From Sacculina carcini (Eukaryota; Arthropoda; Thecostraca; Sacculinidae), in the NCBI GenBank assembly GCA_916048095.2, contig OU696572.1:427501-491500 (forward strand): a DNA stretch of 64,000 nt, read 5' to 3'. Below are positions 49,246 through 59,717 of this stretch, piece by piece (the stretch's first letter is position 1; each line of letters opens with the position of its first letter). A model generated the notes under the pieces. That model saw only the letters and a program-made list of their open reading frames with translations. It was not told the DNA's origin and ran no database searches. The position numbers and the translations under genes are program-made.

Positions 49246-51168
49246 TATCACTTCAAGAACGCGGCGTCTGACTTTTAGTGAGCGTAAAACTGTCATTCTG
49301 TCGTTGGTTATGTATGGACATACACAAGACTAATTGGTGTAGGGATAGGGGAAACAGTATGTGTGTGTGTGTTTGTGTCATAAGAGCGTGTACTCGTGTG
49401 TCATAAGGGCATGTCATCAGGACAGGTTTGTGTCATAAGAGCTTGTACTCATGTTGATTCGTTCTTGTGTCTTGAAAGCATTAGTGGATAATTAACAATA
49501 AAAAATATCTCTGCCGGCTCTCGTTCTTCTCTATTTCGCTCTGTTTTCGTTATCCACTCTGATACTGAGTTATCACGGCACTTGTTTGTTTGTGTGTGTG
49601 TCAGATGACTGGTGTTGTTTCTATCAAGCAAGAGCCAGTGACGGTGGATCATAATGGCCCGGTCACTGGTGACCCGACATCACCAGGTCACGCCGGCTCA
49701 ATGCCCACCGACCTATCGACTAATACACCACCGTTGTCGGCAGTGTCTTGTGAGGCTCGTGGTGCCGGGCCAACACCACCCCTGGCGCCATCTACCGGCG
49801 ACCAGTCTCACTCGTCCATGATGACGTCATCGTTTGTGCCAGACAGCGGAGTGATCATCAAGTCCTCCATTCAGCGCCAACATCAGCAACAACAGGTGCT
49901 GCACGAGCTCTCACACACTGCAGCCGTTTGTTGACTGCACTCTGACAAAGTGTCGACTTGTGTTTGTCAGCGGGCTGTAGTGTTTGAGCTGTCAATGTTT
50001 GGCTTGATTGTTTTATCATATTCATTGAATCACCGCTGTTTTATTCAACCGTGCATGTGTGTGTGTGTGTGTGTGTCAGTTTGCATCAATGGAGCATGTT
50101 CGTGATGGTGTGATGACGTCATCTCATGTTACACCTTCTCCGTCTCCTCCCTCGCTTCCGTCTTCATCTGCATCATCGTCCGTATCCGTACTGGTAGCTC
50201 CGTCGTCGGCGGCGGCGGCAGTGAACGTTGTCGCTGGCTCGGCTGCTCCGTCAGTGGACGCTGTCAGGGCTGACTTGTCTCCTGCTTTACCAGCGCCGCC
50301 GCCGAATGCTGTCTTGTCTGTTGCGCCGGCGTCCAGCGATGTGGCAGCAGCAACAGGTGCCGTCACTGCTGTTGTGTCGCCAGTCAAAATGAAGCGACCC
50401 CGCTCCGCCACGGCAGACCGTGAACAACGCAAGCGCAAGCCGCCAGGTCGTCCTCGTCGTCGCGTTTCCCCCTCCTCCTCGTCGTCATCTGTGGCTGGCG
50501 GTGCGACAGCGACAGAACAGACGACAGCAGACGAGATGGCCGACATGGTGGGAGCGGCTCACGTGCTGTCCTCGTTCAACATGCTCGGCAACCACTTGAA
50601 TCCTCACTCGAGCATGGCGCGCAAACTGAGTGACTCGCTGGCGTCAGAGGTGGCCGAGCATGTGGCCAATGGAGGAGCTACACCAGTTGCTCCGTCTACC
50701 GACCCTCAACCAGCAGTAGCAGCCTCGCAACAACAAGCAACACTCGTCGGCCCGGCCATCAGAGCCTCGGTACACTCTCACACACCATCACTCACACGCA
50801 CACACACTCACACGCATATACACTCACACACACCATCACTCACACATAGATATACACTCACACACCATCACTCACACACCATCACTCACACATACATTCA
50901 CACACTCACTCTCACACACCATCACTCACACGCACACACACTCACACGCATATACACTCACACGCATATACACTCTCACACACCATCACTCTCACACACC
51001 ATCACTCTCACACACCATCACTCTCACACACCATCACTCTCACACACCATCACTCACACACATACACACTCTCACACATACACACTCTCACACACCATCA
51101 CTCTCACACACCATCACTCTCACACACCATCACTCACACACATATACACACACCATCACTCACATATA

Positions 51169-51203
<35 letters not shown>

Positions 51204-53759
51204 ATACATACACACTCACTCACATACACACTCACACACACATACACACTCACACACACATACACACTCACACACATACATACACACTCACTCACATACA
51301 CTCTCACTCACCATCACTCACACATACATTCACACACACATACATTCACACACTCACTCTCACACACACATACACTCACACTCACACACTCACATACACA
51401 CATACACTCACACACATATACACTCACACGCATATACACTCACACGCATACACACTCACTCACATACACTCTCACACACCATCACTCACACATACATTCA
51501 CACACACACTCACACACACATACACTCTCACACTCACACATACACTCTCACTCTCACACTCATATACACTCACACACACATACACTCATACACTCACACA
51601 CACACACACATACACTCATACACTCACACACACACATACACTCACACACACACACATACACCCTCACACTCACATACACACTCACACACACATACTCACT
51701 CACACACACATACTCACTCACACACTCATGCATGTATATACTAGTGGTATTTTACCGACACCGTTAAACTGTGCTTCTGACAGCATTTTGTTGTTGTGTG
51801 TTGTCAGTTGTGTGTATGTGTGTGCATGTGTGTGTGTTAGTAAGAGGCGCATACACACGTGATATTGTTGTGTGTTGTGTGTGTTAGTAAGAGGCGCATA
51901 CACACGTGATATTGTTGTGTTTTGTGTGTGTTAGTAAGAGGCGCATACACACGTGATATTGTTGTGTTTTGTGTGTGTTAGTAAGAGGCGCATACACACG
52001 TGATATTGTTGTGTGTTGTGTGTGTGATGGCAGTCGCGACCGGCGGGTAGTTCTGTCAGTGCGTTCCCGCAGACTCTCAGCGAACTGTTGGAACGTCAGT
52101 GGTTGCAGGGCAGTCAGTTTCTCATGGAACAAGCGCATCATTTCGATATATCGGCCCTGCTCAGCTGTCTTCACCAGCTGCGACGAGAAAATGACCAGGT
52201 GGCTGTGTGTGTGTGTTCGTTCTGTTATGATTTCTGTTATTGGTGTTTTAAGCGCGCACCAGCCAGTTTAGACTATATGTGCGCCCATCTACAGTGTGAC
52301 TCCCGGTAGACTCCAGCGGAGGTGTTGATGAACGAACCCGGGCCAGGATTTGAACCGCGAACCTCTGACACGAAAGTTCAGCGCCTAGCCACTGAGCTAC
52401 TCGGGAGCTATTCTGTCTGTCTGATGTTGTATTAATATACTAGTAGGCGTATGTCTGACTGTCCATTCATACAGCTCATATATATATATATATATATATA
52501 TGATATTTAAAATTATATCATCGATTGAGATCTGCTCACCAAGTACTTTCAACATTATTTTGATTCTACATTAACTGTTTGTAGTAATTTTGCTCGATAC
52601 ACACATTCAACCACTGCCTGTTGCCTGGCTGACACACTCAATGTCTCAGTGCTTTCAATCATTCATGTGTGTGTGTGTGTGTGTGTGTTAGTTGGAGGAT
52701 CACTTGTCATCGTTGGTGAAGCAGCGTGATCACTTGTTGGCCGTTCATGCTAGATTATCAGTATCCCTGGACGGCCCCTCGCCGTCCTCATCGACGGGGG
52801 CTGCTGGCACGGCTTCTACCACGAGCGTCACGTCACTACGCCACTCGGCCATCCGTCAGTCAGGCGTGCCTGCTCCTGCTCCAGCAGTGTCAGTGGCGCT
52901 ACAGAACGGGGTGATGACGGCTGATCACGTGCACCCCTCCTCCCAGCAGCTTCATCACCAGCAGTTAGCAGCGGCGCCGTCAGTACTGCAGTACTCGACG
53001 ACGGCTCGACACGTGCCACCCGCTCACTCGCCACAATCCAGACCATCACAACAGCAGCAGCAGGTGGTGCGAGGTTCCCAGCAACACCACGTGACTCTGC
53101 CTCGTGAGAGAGTGGCTCCCTCTGTGGCGGCGGTTGGCAGAACTACCGGCGCTGCGTCAACGTCAGTCTCACCAGTGTATTGTGTGCTAATGATTCACTA
53201 GCATGTGTTCTATCTATCACGCACACTGGCAAACTGTGGCTGTGCTAACCTGTCTGTCTCACACACACACACACAAACATACATTCATACGCAAATATGG
53301 TATTGTGACAAGTTGCTCTAACAAAGGTCGTTTCTGGACTCGTATCTGAAGTGCGTATCAAAACTGTTCTTGTTTACGTCACGTCTGTGTGTGTGTAAAG
53401 TAAAGTAAATTGCTTTATTGTACATCCTTTGACAATACATCGTAGGTTTTTCAGCACAATGGTACAAAAAAAATTACTAAATAAGAACGCATACGCACAT
53501 ACACAAATACACACATGCACACACACACACACATGCACACACACACACATACACATATTCGATGGTCGGATATATCAGTTGAGTTCATATTTGACCGCAT
53601 CGTAATTTATTCGCCGTCTTCCTGAATCCGTTGAAATTTTGGGGTAGATCATTTCACTGTGTCGCCTCAGTCTATGTTCGTGTCGTCTTTCAATGTAATT
53701 GTAGTTTCAACGTGGTGTTCTACAATGCAATTGGAGTTTTCGTTTGTAGAATACTACTG

Positions 53760-53798
<39 letters not shown>

Positions 53799-55244
53799 GC
53801 AGTGGTTCGTTACAATACCCCCACCATGCTGCCCATCCCCAGGCTGTTGCCCCCAATGTGGCCGGCATGGTTAGTTCGCCCGTGTCCCTGGTGGTGGGAG
53901 CAAGTGGGGGTATGACCACCCGCCCTCATCCCCACCTTCAACAACAACAACAACAACAACATTATGTGTCCGCCTCACATCATCATCAGCAACAACAACA
54001 ACAACAACAGTATCACCATCACCAGCAGGTTGTTCATCATGCTGCGGCTCCGTCTCATCATCAGAGACTTGTGATGGCCTCATCTGGTGCAGTTGAACGA
54101 CCAGTTCAACACAGACTCATTGAGGTCACATTTGTACACTCACTCACTCACTCACTCAGACTCATTGAGGTCACATTTGTACACTCACTCACTCACTCAG
54201 AACAGACTCATTGAGGTCACATTTGTACACTCACTCAGTCAGAACAGACTCATTGAGGTCACATTTGTACACTCACTCACTGAGTCAGAACAGACTCATT
54301 GAGGTCACATTTGTACACTCACTCACTCAGTCACTCAGAACAGACTCATTGAGGTCACATTTGTACACTCACTCACTGAGTCAGAACAGACTCATTGAGG
54401 TCACATTTGTACACTCACTCACTCAGTACAGACTCATTGAGGTCACATTTGTACACTCACTCACTCACTCAGTACAGACTCATTGAGGTCACATTTGTAC
54501 ACTCACTCAGTCAGAACAGATGCAAGGTTCAGGCCCGCATAATAATAAAACACCATTATAATGGAGGTACGACTTTGGGAAACGCAGTTACGCACAGCTT
54601 CTTGGTCTCCTGGGGATTTACGCTATTTTTATGCGCTACGTTGTGATAAATTTCGATATGATGCGTGAGGCGACGGGGCCCCCGGCCGAGGGGGGTTCAG
54701 GGGGCGGATCCTACGGTCCTGCACACACACACACACAAACACACTAGTTCCTACACCTAGCAAACACACACAAACACACTAGTTCCTACACCTAGCACAT
54801 ACACACAAACAAATTATTCAGATACATCGTATTTACTCGAATATAACACGAATAATTTCGCCTACAACTAGAAGAACGTAAAGCTTGAATGCACGTGATA
54901 ACACAATATGACTATGGTGCTTTTTTTAGTGGTATTTTATTCATAAGTTGTCCAATATTGTATTTTCATGGCTGGAAAAATATTCACGTTATAAATGTTT
55001 TAATAAATGATTTTGTGTGTGTGTGTGTTAGACATTGCGCGTGACTCCTGGTGACGGGGGTTCCCCGGGCGGTGGTAGTTACCCGCAGTACCAGATGGTA
55101 TCTCCTCCAGTGGCGGGCACAGCAGGACATCATGGTGCCGTGTCTCTGGTGTCTCAAGCAGCGACTGTGCTGCCCCCTGGTGCCAGCGGCCTGCTCGCCT
55201 CTCAACCTCCTCAAAGACACCGAGTTATTGCTGATAAACGGTGA
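45881..55244 (+). CDS. MLLT10: AF10/AF17-family chromatin reader (MLLT10/MLLT6), 11 exons
   Basis: AF10 and AF17 bind histone H3 through a PHD-knuckle-PHD module and recruit DOT1L through the OM-LZ segment to methylate H3K79. Exons: 45881-45989, 46227-46306, 46789-46953, 47846-48043, 48667-49206, 49605-49895, 50080-50769, 52034-52198, 52692-53161, 53803-54124, 55032-55244 (stop TGA). Phases agree and give 1080 residues; human AF10 has about 1068. The start MKEMIGGCCVCSDE matches the human protein exactly at this point, though human has about 17 residues before it. The middle is disordered, Ser/Thr/Pro/Ala-rich, with an AT-hook-like basic patch KRKPPGRPRRRV in exon 7. Exon 10 is Gln/His-rich. 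The donor of exon 9 (gtcagt at 53162) was chosen by phase; it is the least certain junction. Confidence 0.93.
46993..47577. repeat. 39-bp minisatellite (15 copies) in an MLLT10 intron
   Basis: Fifteen units of 39 bp, built from TCTCCCTGCTCTCATTG, TGGTACTG and TTTTTCACTACCAG, lie 40 nt past the exon-3 donor. Since 39 is a multiple of three and stops are absent, all three plus frames and one minus frame stay open. Intron retention would add a 13-residue hydrophobic repeat (LPALIVVLFFTTS). Human AF10 joins directly from RYNK to CYICD, so this is intron. Confidence 0.95.
48119..48432 (-). mobile_element. tRNA-derived SINE, copy 3
   Basis: The best preserved copy of the family at 38136 and 39240. 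The tRNA head reads on the minus strand as GTGGTGTAGTGGAAGCAC, CCGCCTCACAAGCGGG and GGTTCAAAACC. The body and tail (AGCAGCTGTCACTTGAG) match the other copies. It lies in the MLLT10 intron between exons 4 and 5. Confidence 0.88.
50770..51728. repeat. About 960-bp CACA/CTCACACACCATCA array in an MLLT10 intron
   Basis: CACACCATCACTCT, CACATACACTCA and CA runs start immediately at the exon-7 donor (gtacactctcacac). Reading through gives a His/Thr/Ser artefact ORF that fuses to the real exon; it is intronic, since the family sequence resumes at exon 8. Confidence 0.95.
51832..52020. repeat. 47-bp minisatellite, four copies, before MLLT10 exon 8
   Basis: Units with TAAGAGGCGCATACACACG start at 51841, 51888, 51935 and 51982. 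Each begins with an acceptor-like tgtgtgttag. The array ends just before the real acceptor (gatggcag, 52026-52033). Confidence 0.93.
52034..52775 (+). CDS. MLLT10: MLLT10 OM-LZ (DOT1L-binding) region, exons 8 and start of 9
   Basis: Exon 8 encodes LSELLERQWLQGSQFLMEQ and LLSCLHQLRRENDQ, and exon 9 continues LEDHLSSLVKQRDHLLAVH then ARLSVS. Human AF10 has LLERQWSEGQQFLLEQG, LHQLQVENRRLEEQI and LNAQLSVPF at the same place. This is the octapeptide/leucine-zipper segment that binds DOT1L, so H3K79 methylation control is likely conserved. Confidence 0.92.
52290..52409 (-). mobile_element. Second tRNA-derived SINE type
   Basis: Minus-strand reading gives an A-box (GTAGCTCAGTGGCTAGG), a TTC-anticodon-like loop and a B-box (GGTTCAAATCC), resembling tRNA-Glu, followed by about 45 bp of body. 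The first bases (CTCCCG) and last bases (CGGGAG) are complementary. The true tRNA acceptor stem is not formed, so this is a SINE and not a tRNA gene. A (TA)n tract follows at 52480-52502. Confidence 0.7.
53397..53500 (-). mobile_element. Possible 3' end of a non-LTR retrotransposon
   Basis: On the minus strand, AATAAAGCAATTTACTTTAC reads as a poly(A)-signal-like motif followed by a short TTTAC repeat tail, a common form for LINE 3' ends. No reverse transcriptase is seen. It lies in the MLLT10 intron between exons 9 and 10. Confidence 0.35.
54107..54524. repeat. About 44-bp array copying the MLLT10 exon-10 end and donor
   Basis: Nine copies of ACTCATTGAG plus gtcacatttgtacactcac: the first is the real exon end and donor (54115-54140) and eight more lie in the intron. 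Seven intronic copies have CTCAG followed by AACAGACTCATTGAG or TACAGACTCATTGAG, so a pyrimidine-rich acceptor, 15 nt and a donor recur in each unit. Confidence 0.95.
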
Positions 55245-55691
55245 CCAACAGCGGCCTGGCGTCTCGGCGACAATGTGATCCTCCGCTGCGGGAATATCAC
55301 CCGGTCTGCTTGTTGTTTCATTGCTGTGTGTGCGTGTTTATTGCACGTGCGAAGTGCTGTCTCATTCGTCCGTGTGTTTCTCTCATCGCATGTCGAGTAC
55401 AAAATGCTTCTACTGCCTTTCCACGTGTGCGTGTGTGAGTTTTATGTTTGTGTGTTTGTTTGTGCAAACATTCAATATTGGTTGGTAGATATTGACTAGT
55501 AATTTTGCAGCGGCGTTTTAACGTGCACTTGTTGGCTGCGATCTCTCTGTGTGTGTGTGTGTGTGCCTATTTTCCTGTTCTGTGTGATGTTTGTTTTTTG
55601 TCATTGTGTGTTTGTGTGTCGTTTTGTGAAGAAAGACGACCTCTCATAAATTTTTATAGACGTTTTTGCCGTTTGGTCGGCCGACTATTGT

Positions 55692-55697
55692 AATAAA
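55692..55697 (+). terminator. MLLT10 poly(A) signal AATAAA
   Basis: AATAAA lies 448 nt after the MLLT10 stop, followed by GT-rich, imperfectly repeated sequence (GTAATGTGTTGT units, 55710-55860). The 370 bp from there to the PGM2 stop show no coding signal. Confidence 0.6.
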
Positions 55698-56228
55698 GTC
55701 TTCAGCAAAAATGAATAATGTGAGTAATGAGTAATGTGTTGTAAGTAATGAATGTGAATGAGTGAATAAGTAGTGAATGAAAGTAGTGTGAATGAGTAGT
55801 GAATGAATGTGTTGTAAGTAATGTGTTGTGAGTGATGTGAGTAATGAGTAATGTGTTGTTTACTGCACGGACAATCCAAAAACACGCCGCGTTTCGATAT
55901 TGTAACATATATTGTGTTTGATATTGCATCAGCTGAAAAGCAAAAAGCAGCCGACAAAACAATGCCAGCGACGCTGAGAGGTTCTGTCAGCAAATAAGCT
56001 CGTGCATAACAATAAAGCAACGATCACACAGGTAGTTATCATTTGACCAAGCCACAAACTCGCCATTTCCCCGGCATATGATTAAGTAGGCTAATTCACG
56101 ACTGTACGTGTGGTTTTCAGCGGATATACGCTATAGGCACTTCTAATTATAACAAACTAATTAACTATAAGTAGCACGTATAAACATTATGAAGCGGTAA
56201 CTTGTTCACTCGTCAGTAACTAGGTGAC

Positions 56229-58241
56229 TTAGTCATCACTCTTGTGTTGAAGCTCGTTCAGTTGCACTTGCAACCATTCTTGTTGCATGGCGGCCACCAG
56301 TTGTCGCAGACTTTGTTGCAATCGTTGCTGCGTGGCCGCTAATTGATCGTCATCTTGTTGTGAGTGCTCGGGCGGCGCCTGGTTCATCTCGCAGTACCAC
56401 TTGATCTTGGGCTCAGTGCCGCTCGTGCGCAAGGTCATCTGGCAACCGCCCTCAAAAGACCACGTGATCATCTGGCAATTGGGCTGCGCTGGCATTGTTG
56501 CCAGGCCGTCAGGTCGTGCCGTGTCGTGACCCGAGGTCATGTCACGCACGTGTTCGGCTCGCCAGCAGCGCCTCGCTTGTTGGTTGTCATCGTCATCGTT
56601 GTTGATAGTAGTTAGTAGACACGGGTAGCTCGCACCATTCACCGTTGTCAGACAACACTCATCGCTGGGCCAGTGTCGCAGACGCTCAAATATACGTCGC
56701 ACAACTCGCGGCCGACGACACACGACGTACGAGTTGCTGCTCACATGAACCCCGTATTGCCGGTAAATGTGGGCGAGCTGTTGCGCTAGCGAGCGGTGCA
56801 GCTCGAGACGCAGGTACAGCGCCATGTGAGCCACGTGCACGGCAGCAGAAACTCCGTCCTTATCGAGCACGTCGGTGCCGCACATGAAGCCGATCGCCTC
56901 CTCAAATGCAAACAACACCTTGTGAACACCAGCGCCCTCTGGCGAGCGATTCTCCAACTGATCGGCCTTGTTGGCCATCCACTTGAAGCCGGTGAGAGTT
57001 TGGTGAAAGTGAAAGTGCTCGCGCTCGGCCATGCGACGCAGCAGCTGGGAGGACACGCAACTGGCGATCACGTGACAGTACGGAGGATGGGGGGCGGATG
57101 ATGTGGCATGCTGGTGCACGTGCCAGCACCACCAGCCGAGCAGAGCACCGATCTCGTTGCCGTTGAACACTCGCCAGTGGCCGGGAGAGAGGGTGTGAGC
57201 GGGCGCGTCGCTCCTACGCTCTGCCACTCCCAGTCGGTCGGCGTCGGGGTCATTGGCCAGAATGAGTTGGCACTGGTGCCGATCCGCTGTGTTCATGGCG
57301 AGACACAACGCCGTCCGACCTTCCTCGGGGTTGGGAAAGTCGACGGTGGGGAAGTTGCCATCAGGGTGCATCTGCTCGGGCACTGGCACGAAGGCAGGCA
57401 GATGACACGCCGCGAATGCCGCCTGTACATATTCATGCGCCACTCCGTGCATTGCAGTCAGCACCATCTTGACCGGCGGCTGCGAGAAGACGGGCAGAGG
57501 TGGGGCGCGGGCACACTGCGCCTCCAAGGCAGACAGATAGGAGGAGGTCACTTGGTCGAGCGGATCACTGAGTTCTGGCAGTGTGCACAAGGGGGCGCTC
57601 GTGTTCCACGCGTCCTCGTGCGGTGGCAGCTGCTGCAGAATGGCTGCCTGAATGTTGGAGTCGTGTGGAGGCAGAATTTGTGCTCCGTTGCTCCAGTACA
57701 CCTTGTAACCGTTGTCGGCAGGAGGGTTGTGAGAGGCGGTGATCATAACGCCTGCCGCCGCGCCCAGAAGACGCACGCCATATGCCACCCACGGCGTCGG
57801 ACACACGCGGCCGTACAGCCACACGCGGTGACCGGCGCGACGGAACGCGGCAGTCGCCAGCTCGGCGAAGCGGCGACTGTCATGACGTGCGTCAAAACCA
57901 ACCACCACTCCTGCAGCATCGGCGGCAGAACACTGGCAAATGTACTGCGCCAAGCCCTGACTGGTCTGAATCACCAGCAACTCGTTGAGACACGCAGGAC
58001 CTGCGTCAACACGTGCACGCAGGCCCGCCGTGCCAAACTGCACGCGACACTCAAACAACTCGCGTAGTTGCTGCCATTGTTCAGAGTTGTACAGTTGCTG
58101 TACCTTGTCACGTGTCGTCACGCATTTGTCCCACTGCAGCCATTGATGCACCTCGTGGCGCAGTTGTGCGTCACTCATCGTCGTCTCGTCTGCGTCGCTC
58201 ATCGTCGCATCTGCGCTATACACTGTCGCAGTTTCACACAT
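56229..58241 (-). CDS. PGM2: PGM2-type phosphopentomutase/phosphoglucomutase, intronless
   Basis: PGM2 interconverts ribose 1- and 5-phosphate, and less well glucose 1- and 6-phosphate, in the cytosol; the PGM2L1 branch makes glucose 1,6-bisphosphate. One uninterrupted frame of 670 residues (human PGM2 612). All alpha-phosphohexomutase sites are present: substrate entry FGTAGLRA (69-76), catalytic phosphoserine loop TASHNP with Ser170, metal loop DPDADR (331-336), GNEIGALLGWW (361-371), sugar loop FEEAIGFMCG (446-455) and phosphate loop RTSGTEPK (605-612). The N-terminus (QWLQWDK) fits PGM2. The first ATG (58241) is used; MSDA at residues 14 and 22 are possible later starts. Extra length comes from low-complexity insertions, as at NNDDDDNQQ. 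It is the only intronless gene here, so it may be an old retrocopy that kept function. Confidence 0.95.
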   Translation of the reverse strand: MCETATVYSADATMSDADETTMSDAQLRHEVHQWLQWDKCVTTRDKVQQLYNSEQWQQLRELFECRVQFGTAGLRARVDAGPACLNELLVIQTSQGLAQYICQCSAADAAGVVVGFDARHDSRRFAELATAAFRRAGHRVWLYGRVCPTPWVAYGVRLLGAAAGVMITASHNPPADNGYKVYWSNGAQILPPHDSNIQAAILQQLPPHEDAWNTSAPLCTLPELSDPLDQVTSSYLSALEAQCARAPPLPVFSQPPVKMVLTAMHGVAHEYVQAAFAACHLPAFVPVPEQMHPDGNFPTVDFPNPEEGRTALCLAMNTADRHQCQLILANDPDADRLGVAERRSDAPAHTLSPGHWRVFNGNEIGALLGWWCWHVHQHATSSAPHPPYCHVIASCVSSQLLRRMAEREHFHFHQTLTGFKWMANKADQLENRSPEGAGVHKVLFAFEEAIGFMCGTDVLDKDGVSAAVHVAHMALYLRLELHRSLAQQLAHIYRQYGVHVSSNSYVVCRRPRVVRRIFERLRHWPSDECCLTTVNGASYPCLLTTINNDDDDNQQARRCWRAEHVRDMTSGHDTARPDGLATMPAQPNCQMITWSFEGGCQMTLRTSGTEPKIKWYCEMNQAPPEHSQQDDDQLAATQQRLQQSLRQLVAAMQQEWLQVQLNELQHKSDD

Positions 58242-59717
58242 ATGTAGTGCAAAAATGAGTGCGCATATTCACAAAAAGCGTTTAAAAAAATTAAGCACAA
58301 GCATTACGTTCACCGTATTAAAGATATTGATACCATTAACGCTTCAACGGTTATCGCGTAAATAATTTACTATACATCTCACAGTAATTGTAGATTTGCA
58401 ATTTCGACCATCAGAGAGCATAGTTTCTATTGATTGCCCCTACCACTCAAAGCAAAATAATAAAATGTCCTTGCTACATGAGTTTGTCTACAATTTCCTC
58501 ATTAGATCGTCAGAACTTGTTCAGCAACTAATCCTTCGCATACACACTGAACAACTCAAAAATGGACAGTGAAAGCTACTGTCAAAACCAGAATTGTATA
58601 TCAAAATTACGAAATAAGCCATTACAAACCAAAAACAGCATTACCATCTATATCGAAAGACCGCAACCCACCTAGTTTTGATTTCAAGTTCAGTACTGTC
58701 ACGTGAGATAAACACAAGTCATGCATGCATGAATAAAAACATGCCACTATGTAAAACACGTTTAATCAAATATTAAGCAATCACTCGGACAATAGCTGGT
58801 TTCATCAAAGCTATTCTTGTTTGAATAACGCTTATTTCTTCAACTCCTAGATTGATTTTGCGCAGCGCAGATAATACAATACTGGAAATGTATATCGCAC
58901 TCGTTTGGATCTCGTATGCACCTGAGCCTAATCTGTGCTATATCCTGTGTGCAGTAACCAATAACAACAACAACAACACGTTTGGATATACCTTTCCAGT
59001 ATATCCGGTATATCACACTTGTTTGGATCTCATTTATGCGCGTGAGTCTCCAAAGGCTGAGTGCAGTAACCTACAACAACAACAATCGTTTGGGTGTTTC
59101 TCGGGAGTGACACACAAGTGGATGTTTCTAGTGGTACACAAGTGGATGTTTCTAGTGGTACACAAGTGGATGTTTCTAGTGGTACATATTGGATGTGGAT
59201 GTTTCTAGTGGTAGGTCAGCATGTGGCAATTGCGGGTGATGTAAGGCGTTATTTCTTGTTTGGGGAACGTGGCAGTTTGGATTGTGAGACGGGTGAATAA
59301 GTTGCGTTTATTTGGGTTTATATTGCATATGTGTCGCATTGCTACCGCATATATATTTGTTCGTCGTGTTCACAAATCTTTCTTTCGTTTCAGATATTTT
59401 TATCAAAGTATTGTTTTCTTTTGACTGGATTTTCAATACATCGTCTCACAACACCAGTGGATGTTTCTAGGGAGTTTTTTTTCACTCATTGGGCTTGTTA
59501 CTGTGAGAATTTGCTGGTGTTGTTCGATCGCCTTTTTTGTTATGAGCTGTACTTGTTCCATTTTTGTGTATATTCTGTTGTCGTGCATGTGTTATATTAA
59601 ATATATGATAGATCGATTGATACCGGTTTGTCTATGACTTTGCAATTGAGTTCACTTGGAGATGACATGCGGCTCAAACTGTTTTTCGCACATGTGTGTG
59701 TGTGTGTCAGCGTGGAG
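58242..59717. promoter_or_regulatory. Divergent PGM2-TMEM164 intergenic region
   Basis: The two start codons face apart by 1476 bp. Two imperfect copies of a block with GTTTGGATCTC, GCAGTAACC and (CAA)n lie at about 58905-58985 and 59022-59090. A 24-bp unit, GTGGATGTTTCTAGTGGTAC, is repeated three to four times at 59117-59212. No convincing gene is seen. The TMEM164 ATG is 8 nt past an acceptor-like gtgtcag, so a leader exon may lie here. Confidence 0.45.

Noticed and set aside
50770..51744. His/Thr-rich extension of the MLLT10 exon-7 ORF
   Set aside because: It starts at the donor gtacac and is simple repeat; the family sequence resumes in phase at 52034.
52337..52409. tRNA-Glu gene
   Set aside because: A and B boxes are present but the acceptor stem does not pair as in a tRNA and the anticodon stem has a mismatch; SINE fits better.
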